From Panax quinquefolius (taxonomy: Eukaryota; Streptophyta; Magnoliopsida; Apiales; Araliaceae), in assembly GCA_020205615.1 (NCBI GenBank), contig CM035173.1, positions 51,774,922 to 51,838,921 of the forward strand: 64,000 bases of DNA, read 5' to 3'. Numbering within the stretch: the stretch's first letter is position 1; each line of letters begins with the position of its first letter. Under the pieces are notes generated by a model. It did not search any database, was not told where the DNA came from, and worked only from the letters and a program-made list of their open reading frames with translations. A program made the position numbers and the translations under genes. Below are positions 23,446 to 35,439 of the stretch, one piece after another.

Positions 23446-24342
23446 CAGCCTCGTTGATTTGCTTAACATGTTGAAAAATGTTGAGAGTCACTTTTCAACC
23501 AAGAAAAACCAAGTCTTACTGCTAGGGGCCAAAAGATCTTCTAAAAAGAAGAAAGATTCTAAGAAGGTAAATAGAAAGGCAAAAATAAAGGATAATAAGA
23601 ACAAAGCTGATACGGATAGCAAAAGAGTTTGCTTCCACTGCAATAAGCCTGGACACTGGAAAAGAAACAACGAGAAGTATCTTGCAGAGGCTAACCAGAA
23701 GAAGCTTAGTGAAGCTTCGGTTACAGATACAGGTTTGTTCATAATTAAAATAAATCTTTTGGTAAGTAAAGTTTATACTTGGGTATTGGATACCGGATTT
23801 GGTTCTCATAAATATAGATTTATGGAGGGACCAAGCAGAAGTAAAAAGCTAAACAAGGTATAACTAATCTTATGTGTGAGAAATGAAGAAAAGGTTATTA
23901 CATTAGCCATAGAAACTTATAGTTTAGCATTTCCTACGGACAAGTCTATTAAGTTAATAAGTTGTTATTGTATTCCAGTTCTCTTTAGAAATATTATTTC
24001 TATTTTGTTGTTGAACAACAAAATTTTTGGTATTATATTTAAGAATAATTGTTGTTCTATTTATAATAATAATATTTTGTATAGAACTGAAATATTACTT
24101 AATGGACTTTGTGTACTTGACTTACGTAAAAAATTATTTTGCAAATTGAACAAACTAATATAAGAAAAGGAGATGATCATTCAAAGAGTTGAATGTTTTA
24201 TTTGATGAAATACAATTCTGAATCATTTGAAAGGTTCAAAGAATTCAAAAGTGAAACAAATTAGAAAATTATTAAGATTCTTTGATTAGATCGATGAAGG
24301 AATACTTAAGCAATTAGTTTCTAGACCATCTTAAATGGTTTT
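23446..24342 (+). pseudogene. COP-B gag C-terminus, protease and integrase start
   Basis: The 134-codon frame at 23459-23863 reads 'LNMLKNVESHF', a lysine-rich stretch, a CX2CX4HX4N knuckle ('CFHCNKPGHWKRN', where the last cysteine is replaced by asparagine), and a protease-like 'WVLDTGFGSH' at about 23778-23808. Copia proteases use D-T/S-G followed by C/A; the loop is nearly intact. A 95-codon frame (23876-24163) continues the region between protease and integrase. Integrase sequence follows (24180-24342) until the solo LTR interrupts it. Confidence 0.82.
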
Positions 24343-27172
24343 TGTGACGCCTCCAAAATAGGTATACACAACCCATTCTGAGTCACCTAGATACACGGTA
24401 GATAATTTAAATACAAACTTTATTTATACAACTTGTTGAACTGTCGTGCAAAATACGACAACACATAAGCTATGAGTTTCAATACAAATATTATCTCGTA
24501 GATAGTATCCAAACTCAAACTATTATAATGCCATATAACATACATCAACAAATATTTTAAGACCCCAAAGAAAAAAAGAGAAGATTACTATCATGTTCAT
24601 TCTAATGAGGTGCACTTTTGACGGCACACCCATTTTAGGTCCTCAATACAATTATATATTGTATGTCATGCAGTTTTATAATGTATTGAGAAAATTCCAC
24701 AGACTCGGACCATCACATTAATCCCCTGTTATCCTCAATAGCCCCAGTTATATTCTGAATACCTATAAGGAATTTTGAAGCAAAAGGGTGAGAAAAAATA
24801 GGCCAGTAAAGAATATTATGACTAAGATAATTAATTTATCAATAGCCTTCATCAGTAATAAATCAGAGATTCAGAACATATGGTAGATGATAAAAGTTTT
24901 CAACCATAATTGCAGCGGAATCAACAATCCATTAGAAGAGTCAAGAAGAACATAATGTCTACTATCTCCTCCAAATTAAAATTCCATTGTTAATATTTCA
25001 TTCCTGTAATACTCATCAACAGTTCTTTGGTGTACCCAAGACAAAGAGAACTTTCATCACCTGTCTTCACCTGAACCACTAAAGATTATAGTTAAATTCA
25101 CAATTCATATTTATAATCATGTAAATCAACAGTTTCTCCTTGCCATAAAGGCTTAATAGAACGTTTACTCAATATCCTTACCCCAAAGGCTAAAGATATT
25201 AAAATGTAATAATAATGATCATACCAATTAGTTGTCTATCTTTGCACTACAGGCCAAAGATATTCAAATATAAAACCAATTGTCATGATTATACCAATCA
25301 ATTGTCTGTCAGTGCACTACGGCCAAAGACATTCAACTGTAAAACCAGTGGTCATGATCCTACCAATCACGTCATTGAATTATCCATGCACTACGGGCCA
25401 AGGATATTCGTTAGTATCACCAGTGGTCATGATCATGTCATACACCTGTCCATCTTTGTACTACGGGCCAAAGCTATTAATCAACAGTTCGTCTTTGACG
25501 TAAGCCAAAGATATACAACTGTAAAACCAATAATCAAAAGTCCATCTTTGCACGTAAGCCAAAGATATACAACTGTAAAACCAATAATCAATAATTCATC
25601 TTTGCACGTAAGCCAAAGATATACAACTGTAAAACCAATAATCAATAGTCCATCTACGCACTACGGGCCAAAGATGACTTTTATTACAATATAAGCATGA
25701 GGATGATGACAATGATATAAGCATTTAATTAAATGAGATCAAGGATAAATATTAGAAATTTATAATTCAATTTATCCAGAATTCAAGAATATCCAAATTG
25801 TAAACATAATAACTAAATGTGGAGTAAAATTCAAGAATAATATTCATGTATCAAAATAAATTGGACAGAAAAGAAATCAGTTTTTGTCATGAGTAGTACC
25901 CGTGAATAGTACCCTGTGAATAGTACTTCATGAATAGTACCCCATGAATAGTACTTCGTGAATAGTATCGTATTTATGAATAGTACCGTATTTATGAATA
26001 ATGCCCATGAATAGTACTCAGTGAATAGTACCTTATGAATGAATAGTACTGTATGAATAGAAATAACACTCCTTACCTTAGTAAAAGACTAGATACTGTA
26101 ATAGTGAAGTAGCAGAATACTCTTCTTCTTTCTCTCTATAGTTTCCCTCTCTCTATAACTTCTCTTGTGAGTCTTAGTGAATTGGTGAGAATGAAAGAAG
26201 AAATAAGCTTCTATATATAGGAAAACAGAGTTTCTATAATTACACGTTAGGGGCTTAACTTATTACAGTTTAGTACCTCATTAATTGCACCTTAGTCCAG
26301 GTGACATCATCGTAACATCATCATGATGTCATTCTTTACATCATCTTTATGTTTCTTTAAGGATGATGTCATGCTTACATCATGCTTGCATCATCTCTTC
26401 TCTAATTGGTTGATTCAAGTTCACATGGATTGGTTAACTTATTACACTTTGGTACCTCTAAAGTTTTCCAACATATTGCATTATTCCCCTTTAACTTTTG
26501 TAATTCACTTATCTTCAATGAACACATTTTAATATTTCATTATTAATATTATAACTCACAATATTAACAACCAGATCATTCCCAGAAAGAGGGGGCTTTC
26601 CGATAAGGAATTCTCCTTATTGGTGTGCAATTAGGTGACCAAACCCTTTCCTCGACAAAACTTTCTAGACAATGTCAATAATGCAAATAATAATATGAAT
26701 AACTTTGTCGTCTCATTTATTGATTTAATGATATAAAATATTATGCAGATGATACTGTGACAATAATTGAACAAAACTGAGTGACTTCTTACGTAAGCAT
26801 CAATAATCAGAGATACTATGTAATACCGTGTGCTACTGTTCAACAACGCGTATTACTGTATCTTTATCACTGGGTATTTCAACAGTTAACGGTAAAAGTT
26901 TTGTCGTTAATAAAAAGGTTATTTCTGTCGCTTTCTATATCCGACAGTTATTCCATTGTGGGGTCCACCAATAATTATGCCGTCATACGGATATTCCCCG
27001 ACAAAAAGAATATTCCCCGACCAAACGAATATTTTTGACAACTTGCTTACTTTGTAAAATTTTCACATATCACCCTTAACTTTAACCTTTTATCAATTTA
27101 ACCATTTACTAAATAGAATAATAATTATAAGAAAATTGAATATTTTCATTTCATAAAATTCGGGGTCTTACA
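24343..27172 (-). repeat. Solo Tekay-type LTR in COP-B integrase (TSD GTTTT)
   Basis: 2830 bp from TGTGACGCCTCC to GGGGTCTTACA, flanked by GTTTT at 24338-24342 and 27173-27177. COP-B integrase reads across the two flanks, matching COP-A 4405-4440. It contains eight copies of the hairpin motif (25233-25676), a GTGAATAGT array (25890-26058) and a donor-like TAAGGTAAGG (donor G at 26076). Frames at 25215-25694 and 25285-25503 are translations of the hairpin array. Confidence 0.94.
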
Positions 27173-28274
27173 GTTTTCTCATAATGGACGCCTCTTGATA
27201 CACAATAATTGATTGGTGTATCTAAAAGGAAAAATCGTACCTTGTTGGACATGGCGTGGTCCATAATGATTTTACCTATATTGCAGTATCCTTCTGGGAT
27301 AATGCCTAGAAATGGCTAAATATCTACGAAAAAGGTAACCTCAAAATCCGACCCCTGGACTCTATAAGAGTTATGGACATGGAGGATTCCTAATCTTAAG
27401 TATGTTAAGATAAGGGGTTGTCCAGCTTATGTGAAAAGGTTTCAAAGGGATAAGTTTGGGATAAGATTTGACAAGTGAAGATTTGTGGGACATCCTAAAG
27501 TAAGTTTAGGGTATATGTTCTATAATCTTACTTAGCAAAAGGTGTTTGTTGTAAAACACATTGCCTTCTAAGATAAAGGTGTTTATCATTGAAGGGGCTA
27601 ATGAGAGGATAATAGATCTTGAAGAGTTCAAGAACTGCAAAGCGCTATAAGTCAAATAAGAGGAACATGTAGATAGACCTATTGTACTACAACCGAATCG
27701 TAAATCTAGAATAGTATCGAAGATACTTGGGAGGTTTGGATTCATCATAAATGATGATGATGAGGTACACATCATAGAAGATGATGATCCAGTTACATAC
27801 GATGAGGTAAGAGTTGTAGACACGCAGAGAAATTGATTGAACCAAGCTTCTCAAAAATGGAACATTCATTTTGATGAGACAATCAAAAGAGTTTGATTTT
27901 ATCAAAAAAAAGAATGAACCTAGTGTGTACAAAAGGGTCAGTGGGAGCGTCGTGACATTTCTAGTATTATATGTTGATGTACTACGGATAAGGAATGCAT
28001 ACCAATGATACAATCATTAAAGATTAAGTTGTCTAAACATTCCTCAATGACTGATTTGGGAAGAGTATCTTAATTGGGGATACAAATCTATATAGATAGA
28101 TTTAAAAGGATGCTCGGCTTAACCCAATGAATGTATATTCATTTGATGCTAAAGCCGTTTAGCATGGAAAACTCCAAGAGATGTCTCATGATGATGAGTC
28201 ATGGAGTGTATCTCTCTAAATAGTCCCCATAAAGTCCTGAAAAGAGAGATTGCATGAATAAATATCATGTATGT
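27173..28274 (+). pseudogene. COP-B integrase to RNase H remnant
   Basis: It begins with the integrase segment after the third acidic residue region, passes 'GCPAYVKRF' (about 27418-27440), and continues into RT C-terminal sequence with 'LYVDV' (about 27965-27980, COP-A equivalent 'LYVDD') and 'LMLKPFSMENSKRCL' near 28144. The YVDD second aspartate reads as V, so RT would be inactive. Most of the RT fingers and palm seen in COP-A (5090-5500) are missing, indicating an internal deletion near 27835. Confidence 0.78.
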
Positions 28275-29706
28275 GTTAGAGTTTATGCCCTAGAGGCCAA
28301 TTATTTGATATAATTGCTTAACGTTTTGATATTATATTTGATTGAATAAATGAATGATTTTATTATGGTTTTATTTACTGCGTTATATAAATGTTAACAT
28401 AATAAAAAAATCCTTAGAATAGTGATACAAATTATATAGTTTCAAGTATGTGACTTGAACATGAGATTATATAATTACAATTAGTATCATTATTCTTAAA
28501 TGTCCCTAGTCGAGTATCATTGTTGATGGGATAACAATGATGCATTAAGACTAGTACTGGACAGACCCACCATGAGAATTCTATGTGGAGCATTATGCGA
28601 AGTGTCATTAGCAATTCTCATAGTGACAATGATGTAATGGTCCTCCGACCTGAAATTACTATATTACTACACGGGAATTTATGTACTTTGATATCATCAA
28701 ATGTCACCTTTAATAAGGTGGACTATAAATGTGATTATTGGGTACATCATGAATCGTGTGAGGAATATGAGTGATCTAGATGGAATTTAACCATCCTATA
28801 AATTAGGGATGATATCCATAGGCCTCTTGATTGAGTAGGACTATGAAATGCATGGCCATGCTCAAATAGTGATTTGTTTCATATAGTCTACTCATTGATC
28901 AAAAAAATTCAGATTAAATTATGAAGAGTATGACACATTCCATGACTCGAGTTTAATCTAGGATATTAAGATTAAAAGGATTAAATTACATTGAAACATT
29001 GGTCACGGAAAAGGTTACATCGAATCATCGATCTTATTATTACTTGGGTAGCGATGATGCATTACTAGATCCCGCTTCACGCATTTATAATTTTATAATA
29101 TGATTTTAAAATTATTGCCAACGTAATAATAACCTATAAGGTCACACACATGTAAGCGTAATTAAAGGGAATTAATTTAAATTGTAAAGATTTAAATATA
29201 TCAATATGATTGATAGTATTTAAATTACGAATTTAAATTAATAGGATAATTTATATATAGGTATATTAATTAAGTAAGACTTAATTAAGATATATATATA
29301 TATATAAATTTGGATTTTATTAAATTAGGTTTTGAATAATTCCTTTTAATCGCTATATATATGATATGTAGCAGCCATTTTAGGTATTATTCACAAACCA
29401 AACCCCTAGCCGCTCTTAGAGAGAGACTAGAGAGAAATAGTTCCGAAATCCTCATCCTTGGTGGCTAGTACCGCAATTCCTTTTTCTGCAGATCGTAGGA
29501 CGATTCGCGGAGCGTTCGTGTGGATACCGTAGAGACGCAGTTCATTTGAATTGCGTTGGAGATTCGACCGCATCGATTCTAGCTTTAATAATCGGTATAA
29601 TTCTAACCTCTGAATTAATTGATTTTTCGCATGGATCCTGTTTAGGGTTTCGATATTGCTTTTAAATTTTATTTTTCGCTGTGCGTTTCTGTGTCGAAAC
29701 CCTACA
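28275..29706 (+). repeat. Solo Copia LTR in COP-B RNase H (TSD GTATG)
   Basis: 1432 bp from TGTTAGAGTTTATGCCCTAG to GTCGAAACCCTACA, with GTATG at 28270-28274 and 29707-29711. COP-B RNase H text ('..MYAMKCTRPDV') reads across the gap. It differs from the COP-A/COP-B and COP-C LTRs and so represents another Copia family. It includes a TA repeat near 29288-29310. No coding sequence is supported. Confidence 0.92.
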
Positions 29707-30136
29707 GTATGCAATGAAATGTACGAGACCTGATGTTGATCAGTCATATTCTGGAGAAGATCACTGTAAGACAGTAAAAACATCTTAAACTACTTAACCA
29801 GTACTAAGATGTGATTAAAATTAATGGTGGGTCTGAATTAAAACTAAAGGGCTTAACAGACTCAAGTTTTTTCTGACGGATCAAGATGACAATAAATCCA
29901 CTATAGGGTAAAGCGTTACCTTGAGCGGTGGTGCAGTGAATTGGAAAGGTTCTAAACAACAAAGATTTGCTGTTTTAGTGATAAAGATAAAGTATATAGC
30001 TATAAATGAAGCTACAAGTTGATTGTTTGGATGAAAAGTTCATTACAAAACTAGAAATAGTTTCCAAGTCTCATCTTGGATCTAAACATGTGTTGCGACA
30101 CTTTAATTTGATTAAGAATTATAGAAAGAGGGATAT
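29707..30136 (+). pseudogene. COP-B RNase H C-terminal remnant
   Basis: 'YAMKCTRPDVDQS' resumes after the solo LTR, followed by 'GGSELKLKGLTDSSF'-type text (29825-29870) and 'IWMKSSLQN' near 30025, aligning with COP-A 5985-6640. The terminal 'DPFTKAL' part is missing: 'LIKNYRKRDIESIMHT' runs straight into the LTR start. Confidence 0.75.
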
Positions 30137-30671
30137 TGAAAGTATTATGCACACAAGCCAATCATGTTTTATAATAAAGCATATACTTTGTAAAAATTTT
30201 ATTCATTTATTAATAAAAGAATTGTTTAATTAAAGGCTTTTAATTTATCTACATGGTGTTGTTTTATAATATGTGATAAACCCATAGTTTTGAGCAATGC
30301 TTTTAGAATTATGATGATGATCATGCTAATGAGATCTAAATTCTTAGAAAGCTCACAAACTAAAATTGTTCCCAATCATTGGATTACTAAAAAGGGAATT
30401 AGTGAATTCGGATAGATTGATACATACGTTGCTTGCTCATTGCATGAGGATGATTGATCCCATGATCGATCATTTATTTGGAGACACTAAAGTAAGTATG
30501 TAGATGCTTATTGGAGAATAAGTTCACTAAACGTGGCTCGTTAAGTAATACTTAATGGAGTTTTACTTGTCTATCAATAGGAATTACTGTAGTAATAGTA
30601 GTACAAGTGATCCTTAGACTTGAGATCATCACACAAGATCTTGTGTATAATGAATTATATTTTGACATATT
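30137..30671 (+). repeat. COP-B 3' LTR, first part
   Basis: Starts TGAAAGTATTATGCACACA, matching the COP-A 3' LTR start at 6647, and stays collinear to about 30666, where it meets the compound insert. About 165 bp of LTR present in COP-A (7166-7331) are not found on either side. Confidence 0.82.
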
Positions 30672-31948
30672 TGATGTGCCAAGAAATTATATTTCATAGC
30701 ATGCTAATTTATATTTTGGAGAGTATATATTATTACAATTGATGTGTTTTTAATATTTTCTAGGTGTTTGGAATTAATGGAGATATTTAGCTTTTGAAGT
30801 GATAATTTAGAGTTTAGTTGATAAGTTGAACCTGTTCAAATCCATTTGGCTTACCTAGTTGATATCATCATTAATTGGGTCCCATGGTCACCACTAATGT
30901 TCTGCAAAGTTAAGGAAACAAAAGCAAATATTATATATAAAGCGGCTCACCCGGTAAGATTGGAGGGATGGACCACTGCTAGACCCACGTGCCCCTCACG
31001 TGACAAAATGATTTTAGAAGTGGAGTCCACCGTTAATTATGAGGCGTAGTATAATGAAGATAAAAAGAGGCGAGATATGTCGATAGGGTGCTCAAAAATT
31101 CGGCTTTTTCGGTTTTTTTACCGAGGCAGGTTGGAACCCAAATCTAGCGATACCAATTTTTAGGTTTCGGTTTTTTTGATGCAGGTTCTTCGTTTTTTTA
31201 TTTTTCGGTTTTTGGCGGTACTAAATTTTTAGAATTGGTGAAGAACCGAAGTACCAAAAAAACTGAAATTTATTAATGTGGTGGTCTTTATTCATGCATA
31301 TATATTAATAAGCTTTAGCCGGACTTTGAGTTGGTTAATACTTTATAACAACACATGAAAGTGATATAATCATCTCGGTTTTATTAAAGTAATTAATGCT
31401 ATGGACAAACGGAGAATTTTTTAGAGTTGGGAGCTAATATATACTACCCAGTGGGCCTTAAAGTAATTAACACATGAATTTTTTTTAGTAATTAATGTTA
31501 TGGCCTTAAACTCATAAGGCCATAACTCATAAACAACTTCAATTGATATATAATTGTAGATGATTTCTTAGTTTAAAAAAATTGTTAATATATTAAAAAA
31601 AAAAAATTAATTATTATGCATGCGATAACCGAAAGCCGAAACCAAAAAAACCTGCAGATGCAGCTTTTATGAATCCCGATCAAAAGCAGGTAATTTGATC
31701 CGGTTTGTTTTTTTTGATTTTCGATTTTTCGGATCAATTACATTCGGTTTTTTACCGATGAGCACCCCTAATATCTGATATCAGATAAAGCTAGAGGGTT
31801 TGAAAGGGGGAGGACATCATCAGTTGGAAAAGAAGAGGAGAGCAACGATTTTTTTTTTAAAATCTCTTTTCCTTTTATGGTGGAGGATATGGTGGAAACT
31901 GAAGAGACTTGATCCTGCCTCATTAGCCACGGGAAATAAAAGGGGGGA
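30672..31948. other. Unassigned AT-rich segment, left part (carries hAT MITE)
   Basis: Non-coding sequence from TTGATGTGCCAAG, interrupted by the MITE (31084-31770) and then by the Tat element. With 43894-44540 it forms about 1.9 kb that is neither COP-B nor Tat. Its outer limits start with TG and end with CA (TGATGTGCC...CTAATACA), which suggests an LTR, but no TSD is visible and no internal-region landmark was found. The 67- and 68-codon frames here are not supported as genes. Confidence 0.45.
31084..31770. mobile_element. hAT-type MITE (non-autonomous), 687 bp
   Basis: The ends TAGGGTGCTCA and TGAGCACCCCTA form a terminal inverted repeat, and CGGTTTTTT-type motifs recur just inside both ends. 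The flanks read ATATGTCGA (left) and ATATCTGA (right), an 8-bp hAT-style duplication if the left CTG has been misread as GTCG. No transposase frame is present, so it would depend on an autonomous hAT in trans. Confidence 0.82.
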
Positions 31949-32607
31949 TGTTGGGTCATGATATATTTTCTCATTGGGCCGGGTGTATTGGGCTTACTCT
32001 TTTAATTAATCTATTGGGCCTTTATTAGTGAACCATGGAAGTCTTTGAGCCCAGTTATCTTATTATTTTCTTTTTAACTTATAAGACCGGGTTGATCCAG
32101 TGGGTCGATCCTTTGGACATTTTAATATCTATCATTTTGACTTTAATGATGAAAAAAGCATGACGGTTGACTAGAGAACCTGCCATGCATTAATGTGGAT
32201 GGGATCATAACCGGCCGGCGGTGGAAACAGTGACCAAAAGCAGTGGATAAACTACATACAGTCGGCAGAACCCATCAGATCAAAGGGGGTGTGTCAGGTA
32301 GTAGTGGGTGGCACAGTAATCCAGGCAAAGAGAGTATAACTTAGCAAGGAAGTCTTCACAAAGATGTACGCTCTCATACTCTTCTTCATTCATAATCACA
32401 TATACACAGAGAATTATTATCTCTCTCTCAAGACACTAGATATTATATTCCTCCATTGTTTAACCTTGTGAACACGTATACTGACTCTCACGCCTGAGCT
32501 ATCCCCCGACGGAACCGCCGTCAAGCTTGTGGTGTTTATCGTGTTTACTGTGCAGGATCAGGGCGTCTTACGTGATTGGGACGTGGCAGAAGATCTTGGC
32601 GTTAACA
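31949..32607 (+). repeat. TAT 5' LTR
   Basis: TGTTGGGTCATG to GGCGTTAACA, 659 bp. It contains the CCGCCGTC-bearing 3' portion (32510-32525). The long frame that starts at 32527 runs from the LTR into gag without a stop, but translation most likely begins at 32662. Confidence 0.93.
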
Positions 32608-32625
32608 TTGGCGCTAGAAGGAGGG
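32608..32625 (+). promoter_or_regulatory. TAT primer-binding site
   Basis: TTGGCGCTAGAAGGAGGG follows the LTR directly and starts with the TGG expected opposite a tRNA CCA end. The tRNA used was not assigned. Confidence 0.6.
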
Positions 32626-32661
32626 CTTTTTCAATCACAATTGTTTAACTTACTTCGGAAG

Positions 32662-33603
32662 ATGATGAGGAGTAGAGATGGTACACCAGAAGGGCAGGCG
32701 ATGGCTGTTAGTTCATCACTGCCTCGTATTTCAGTAAAGGACCGTCTGGGTCCTTCTAAAAGTGCTCACGAAAGCACGGCTTCTAAACACAATTCAGGAG
32801 AACTTCGTCCGAAGATCCATGGTGGAGCCAGACGGAAGTTGGTTTTCAACGCTGATAAAGGGCGTGATCCTGATCAGGAACGGGTAGAAGGTTCGCCGAC
32901 CAGGACTCATCGCCGAAGTGGTCAAGAAGACAGAGCTGCCAAGTTGGCGAGGATGGCAGACGAAGCAGATAAGGCTTTGGAGGTTCTGTTAAAACAAAGG
33001 GAAGATATAGCCGAACAAATGCTTCGGGTGGATGAGTTGAGGGACGAAGCATCCAGTCATGTTCATTCCGAGAGACGGAGTAGGCATAAGGAGATACCCC
33101 GTCGGAAGGGTAAGGAGCCGGAACATTCTATGCATGTGTCCAGGGATCGTTCTCACAGTAGGAGGAGATCGAAGAGCAGAACGCCCTTGGCCTTGAGGAA
33201 GGCACTGATAGTCGTTGGATCAATTCATCGCGACGATGAAAGACGAAGAAGCAGGTCAAGAGAAATCGTGCCAGAAACCCGAAGGGGAGAGTACCGACAC
33301 AACCGTTCTCATCATGAGGATGAGATTATACACCCTAGTAAATCAAGAAGTCCCACAAGGGCAGTGAGATCGGCAGGGAAAGGTCGATCCGTTCCAAGGC
33401 CTAACGTCGCTCAAGAGAAGGAGATCTCATCGCAACCCGAAGGTGTTGATTTTCTGGTAAGGGAGTTGAAAGAACTCAAGAAAATAGTTAATTTGAGGTC
33501 CAAGGTGAAGGACACTCCTAGAAAGAAGGCGCCCCTTTTTCCTCCGATATTCTCAAGGAGAAAGGATATTACCAAAAAAGTTGCCTCGTATGGAAAGCTA
33601 TGA
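32662..33603 (+). CDS. TAT gag, N-terminal part (RS/charged region)
   Basis: Open from the methionine at 32662 for 313 codons. Methionine 32662 was chosen because it is the first after the LTR and primer-binding site; the upstream 45 codons are LTR. The product is very basic and serine/arginine-rich ('RDRSHSRRRSKSRT', 'SRSREIV'), with an alpha-helical segment 'DRAAKLARMADEADKALEVLLKQREDIAEQML' (about residues 90-125) typical of the N-terminal part of Tat Gag. The capsid domain follows in another frame from about 33600, so a frameshift there truncates Gag at the stop after 'SYGKL'. Confidence 0.78.
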   Translation: MMRSRDGTPEGQAMAVSSSLPRISVKDRLGPSKSAHESTASKHNSGELRPKIHGGARRKLVFNADKGRDPDQERVEGSPTRTHRRSGQEDRAAKLARMADEADKALEVLLKQREDIAEQMLRVDELRDEASSHVHSERRSRHKEIPRRKGKEPEHSMHVSRDRSHSRRRSKSRTPLALRKALIVVGSIHRDDERRRSRSREIVPETRRGEYRHNRSHHEDEIIHPSKSRSPTRAVRSAGKGRSVPRPNVAQEKEISSQPEGVDFLVRELKELKKIVNLRSKVKDTPRKKAPLFPPIFSRRKDITKKVASYGKL

Positions 33604-34610
33604 TGGGTCAGGAGATCCTTATGACCATAGTCGAGGCGTTTGACACCGCTAATGGATTACTATGACTTCACCGATCTTTGCCAAGTGTCACACTTTTGTC
33701 ACGACGTTGAGAAAAGACGCAAGGCGGTGGATGGGGACTTTACCATCGGATTCGATTTCCTCGTGGACCGAACTTTGTGATAAGTTCCATGCATGTTTTG
33801 AAGCAAACCGAAGAAGGGAAAGCTTCTGGGGCTCTTTTAGAAGACAGTCCCATAGTTCACCAATGAATCTTTAGGCCAATATGTAAAGAGGTTTAGGGAA
33901 GCGGTCGGTCGGTATCCGATCTTAATGATCTCAAGTCATTGGTTTGTTGTTCGAATGGGCTAGATACGGTTAAATCGGAGAAATTGGTAAAAAGTTGATG
34001 TTTCACCATCCAAAAAAAGCCTAGCGAAGCCTTGACAAGCAAGAGGGCTATATTGTTGTAGAAGAGGCTATGAATAGTCTGAAGAATCCTTCTTTGAGCC
34101 AATTAAAGGAGGCGAGAGGTTCCCAAGACCGATGTTGATCGAGGAGAAGAATGGGAGGGTACAACTAAGAAGCGGAAGGTAGTTCGAAGAAGTATACAGA
34201 ACTTTCGTGGCGACAAGCGATCGTACACTGTTTCTACCCCGAAGGTCAATAAGGTCTACACCTAATTGAATACGGAAAGGTCGATAATTTTGGATCAGAT
34301 CAGAAACTAGCCTTTCTTTGAGCCACCTCGTGATAATTACAGAACGGGACACGGCAACCCTCGCAAAATCATGGTTATCATCAAAGTTGTTGGTCGTGAC
34401 ACTAATGAGTGTTGTAATCTAAAGGATTTTGTGGAAAGCAAGATTAAAAGCGGCTTTGGCGATTCAATATGTGGTGAAAAGGACCGCGCCAGGTCAAGTG
34501 AGTTATCAATCATACCATTCAAACGGTTCAAGTACCACCCATTCAAAATGCTCCAATACCACCGCCAAGGCAAGTCGTTGATGTAATAACTGGTGGGTCT
34601 GTTGGGAAGT
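33604..34610 (+). pseudogene. TAT gag capsid and nucleocapsid remnant
   Basis: 'YDGSGDPYDH' (about 33597-33627) and the 70-codon frame at 33662-33874 ('KCHTFVTTLRKDARRWMGTLP', 'SWTELCDKFHACFEANRRRES') are the Retrotrans_gag core. Further on, 'VVGRDTNECCNLKDFVESKIKSG' (34374-34450) matches the 'H-x-T-x-E-C' zinc-knuckle-to-linker region of Tat elements. Capsid forms the particle. Several frameshifts separate these blocks. Confidence 0.82.
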
Positions 34611-35340
34611 TAGTAGGGAAGAAGAGGAGGTCTTATCTTGATTCGGTCATGTATCGATGAGATCTTTACGAAGATTGTGGTGCCTTTTTCGGGAACCATT
34701 ATATCATTTTACGGATGCGGATTACCTTCTTGAGCCCATCGAACCGCATGAAGGGGCATTGGTGATCCAAATAGCAAGTAGGCTCGGTGGATGTGAAACG
34801 CGTGATGATAGATAATGGATCTTGGTGGACATTCTTCATGCCCATGTTTTTCAGAGGATGCATCTCGATGGGCACAAAATGGAGGTTGGACAAGAGGCTC
34901 CTCTATATGGTTTCGACAACGACCCAGTCAAAGTGGTAGGCACTATTGAACTCCCGGTTATCTTCTAAGACGCGGCCCCTCGGTGAGTAGAGATAACTGT
35001 AGTAAATTTTATGTTGTGCATGTGGATTAAACCACAATGCCATTTTGGGAAGACCTACGTTGTGACTCTTCAAGTGTGACTTCCATCCCACATTTCAAAA
35101 TCAAATTCCCCACGGTAGCATGGAGTAGGAGAGGTGATGGGTGATTTAGACTGCCCCGCGATGTTATCGGAATCTTTGTTATTTAAATCCGGGAATGGGG
35201 TTAGTAAGCGAAAAAAGACGATGGCAATTGAGATTGAACCCTTCACCGAGAAGACTCTCGAACCCTTGGTAATCCCATTTGGAGGGATGGAGGAGATTGA
35301 GTTGGTCATCTGGAAGCCGACAAGACGGTGAGGATTGGTT
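34611..35340 (+). pseudogene. TAT protease remnant
   Basis: Around 34690-34960 the sequence gives 'PHEGALVIQIAS', then 'VMIDNGS' (34805-34826), which is the D-N/S/T-G-S active-site loop of Tat-type aspartic proteases, then 'MHLDGHKMEV' and 'PLYGFDNDPVKVVGTIELPV' (to about 34963). After 35100 comes 'LVTLQV' and a linker to RT. Protease would cut the Gag-Pol polyprotein. The frame is broken in at least three places. Confidence 0.8.
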
Positions 35341-35439
35341 CAGGTTTACCAGAACCTCTTCGGACAAATCTTATGGAACTCTTACGATGTTATGTTGATA
35401 TTTTTGCATGGGAGCCACAAGACATGCCTGGAGTTAGCC

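Noticed and set aside
25215..25694. 159-codon plus-strand frame with internal repeats
   Set aside because: It translates the eight-copy hairpin array in a solo LTR.
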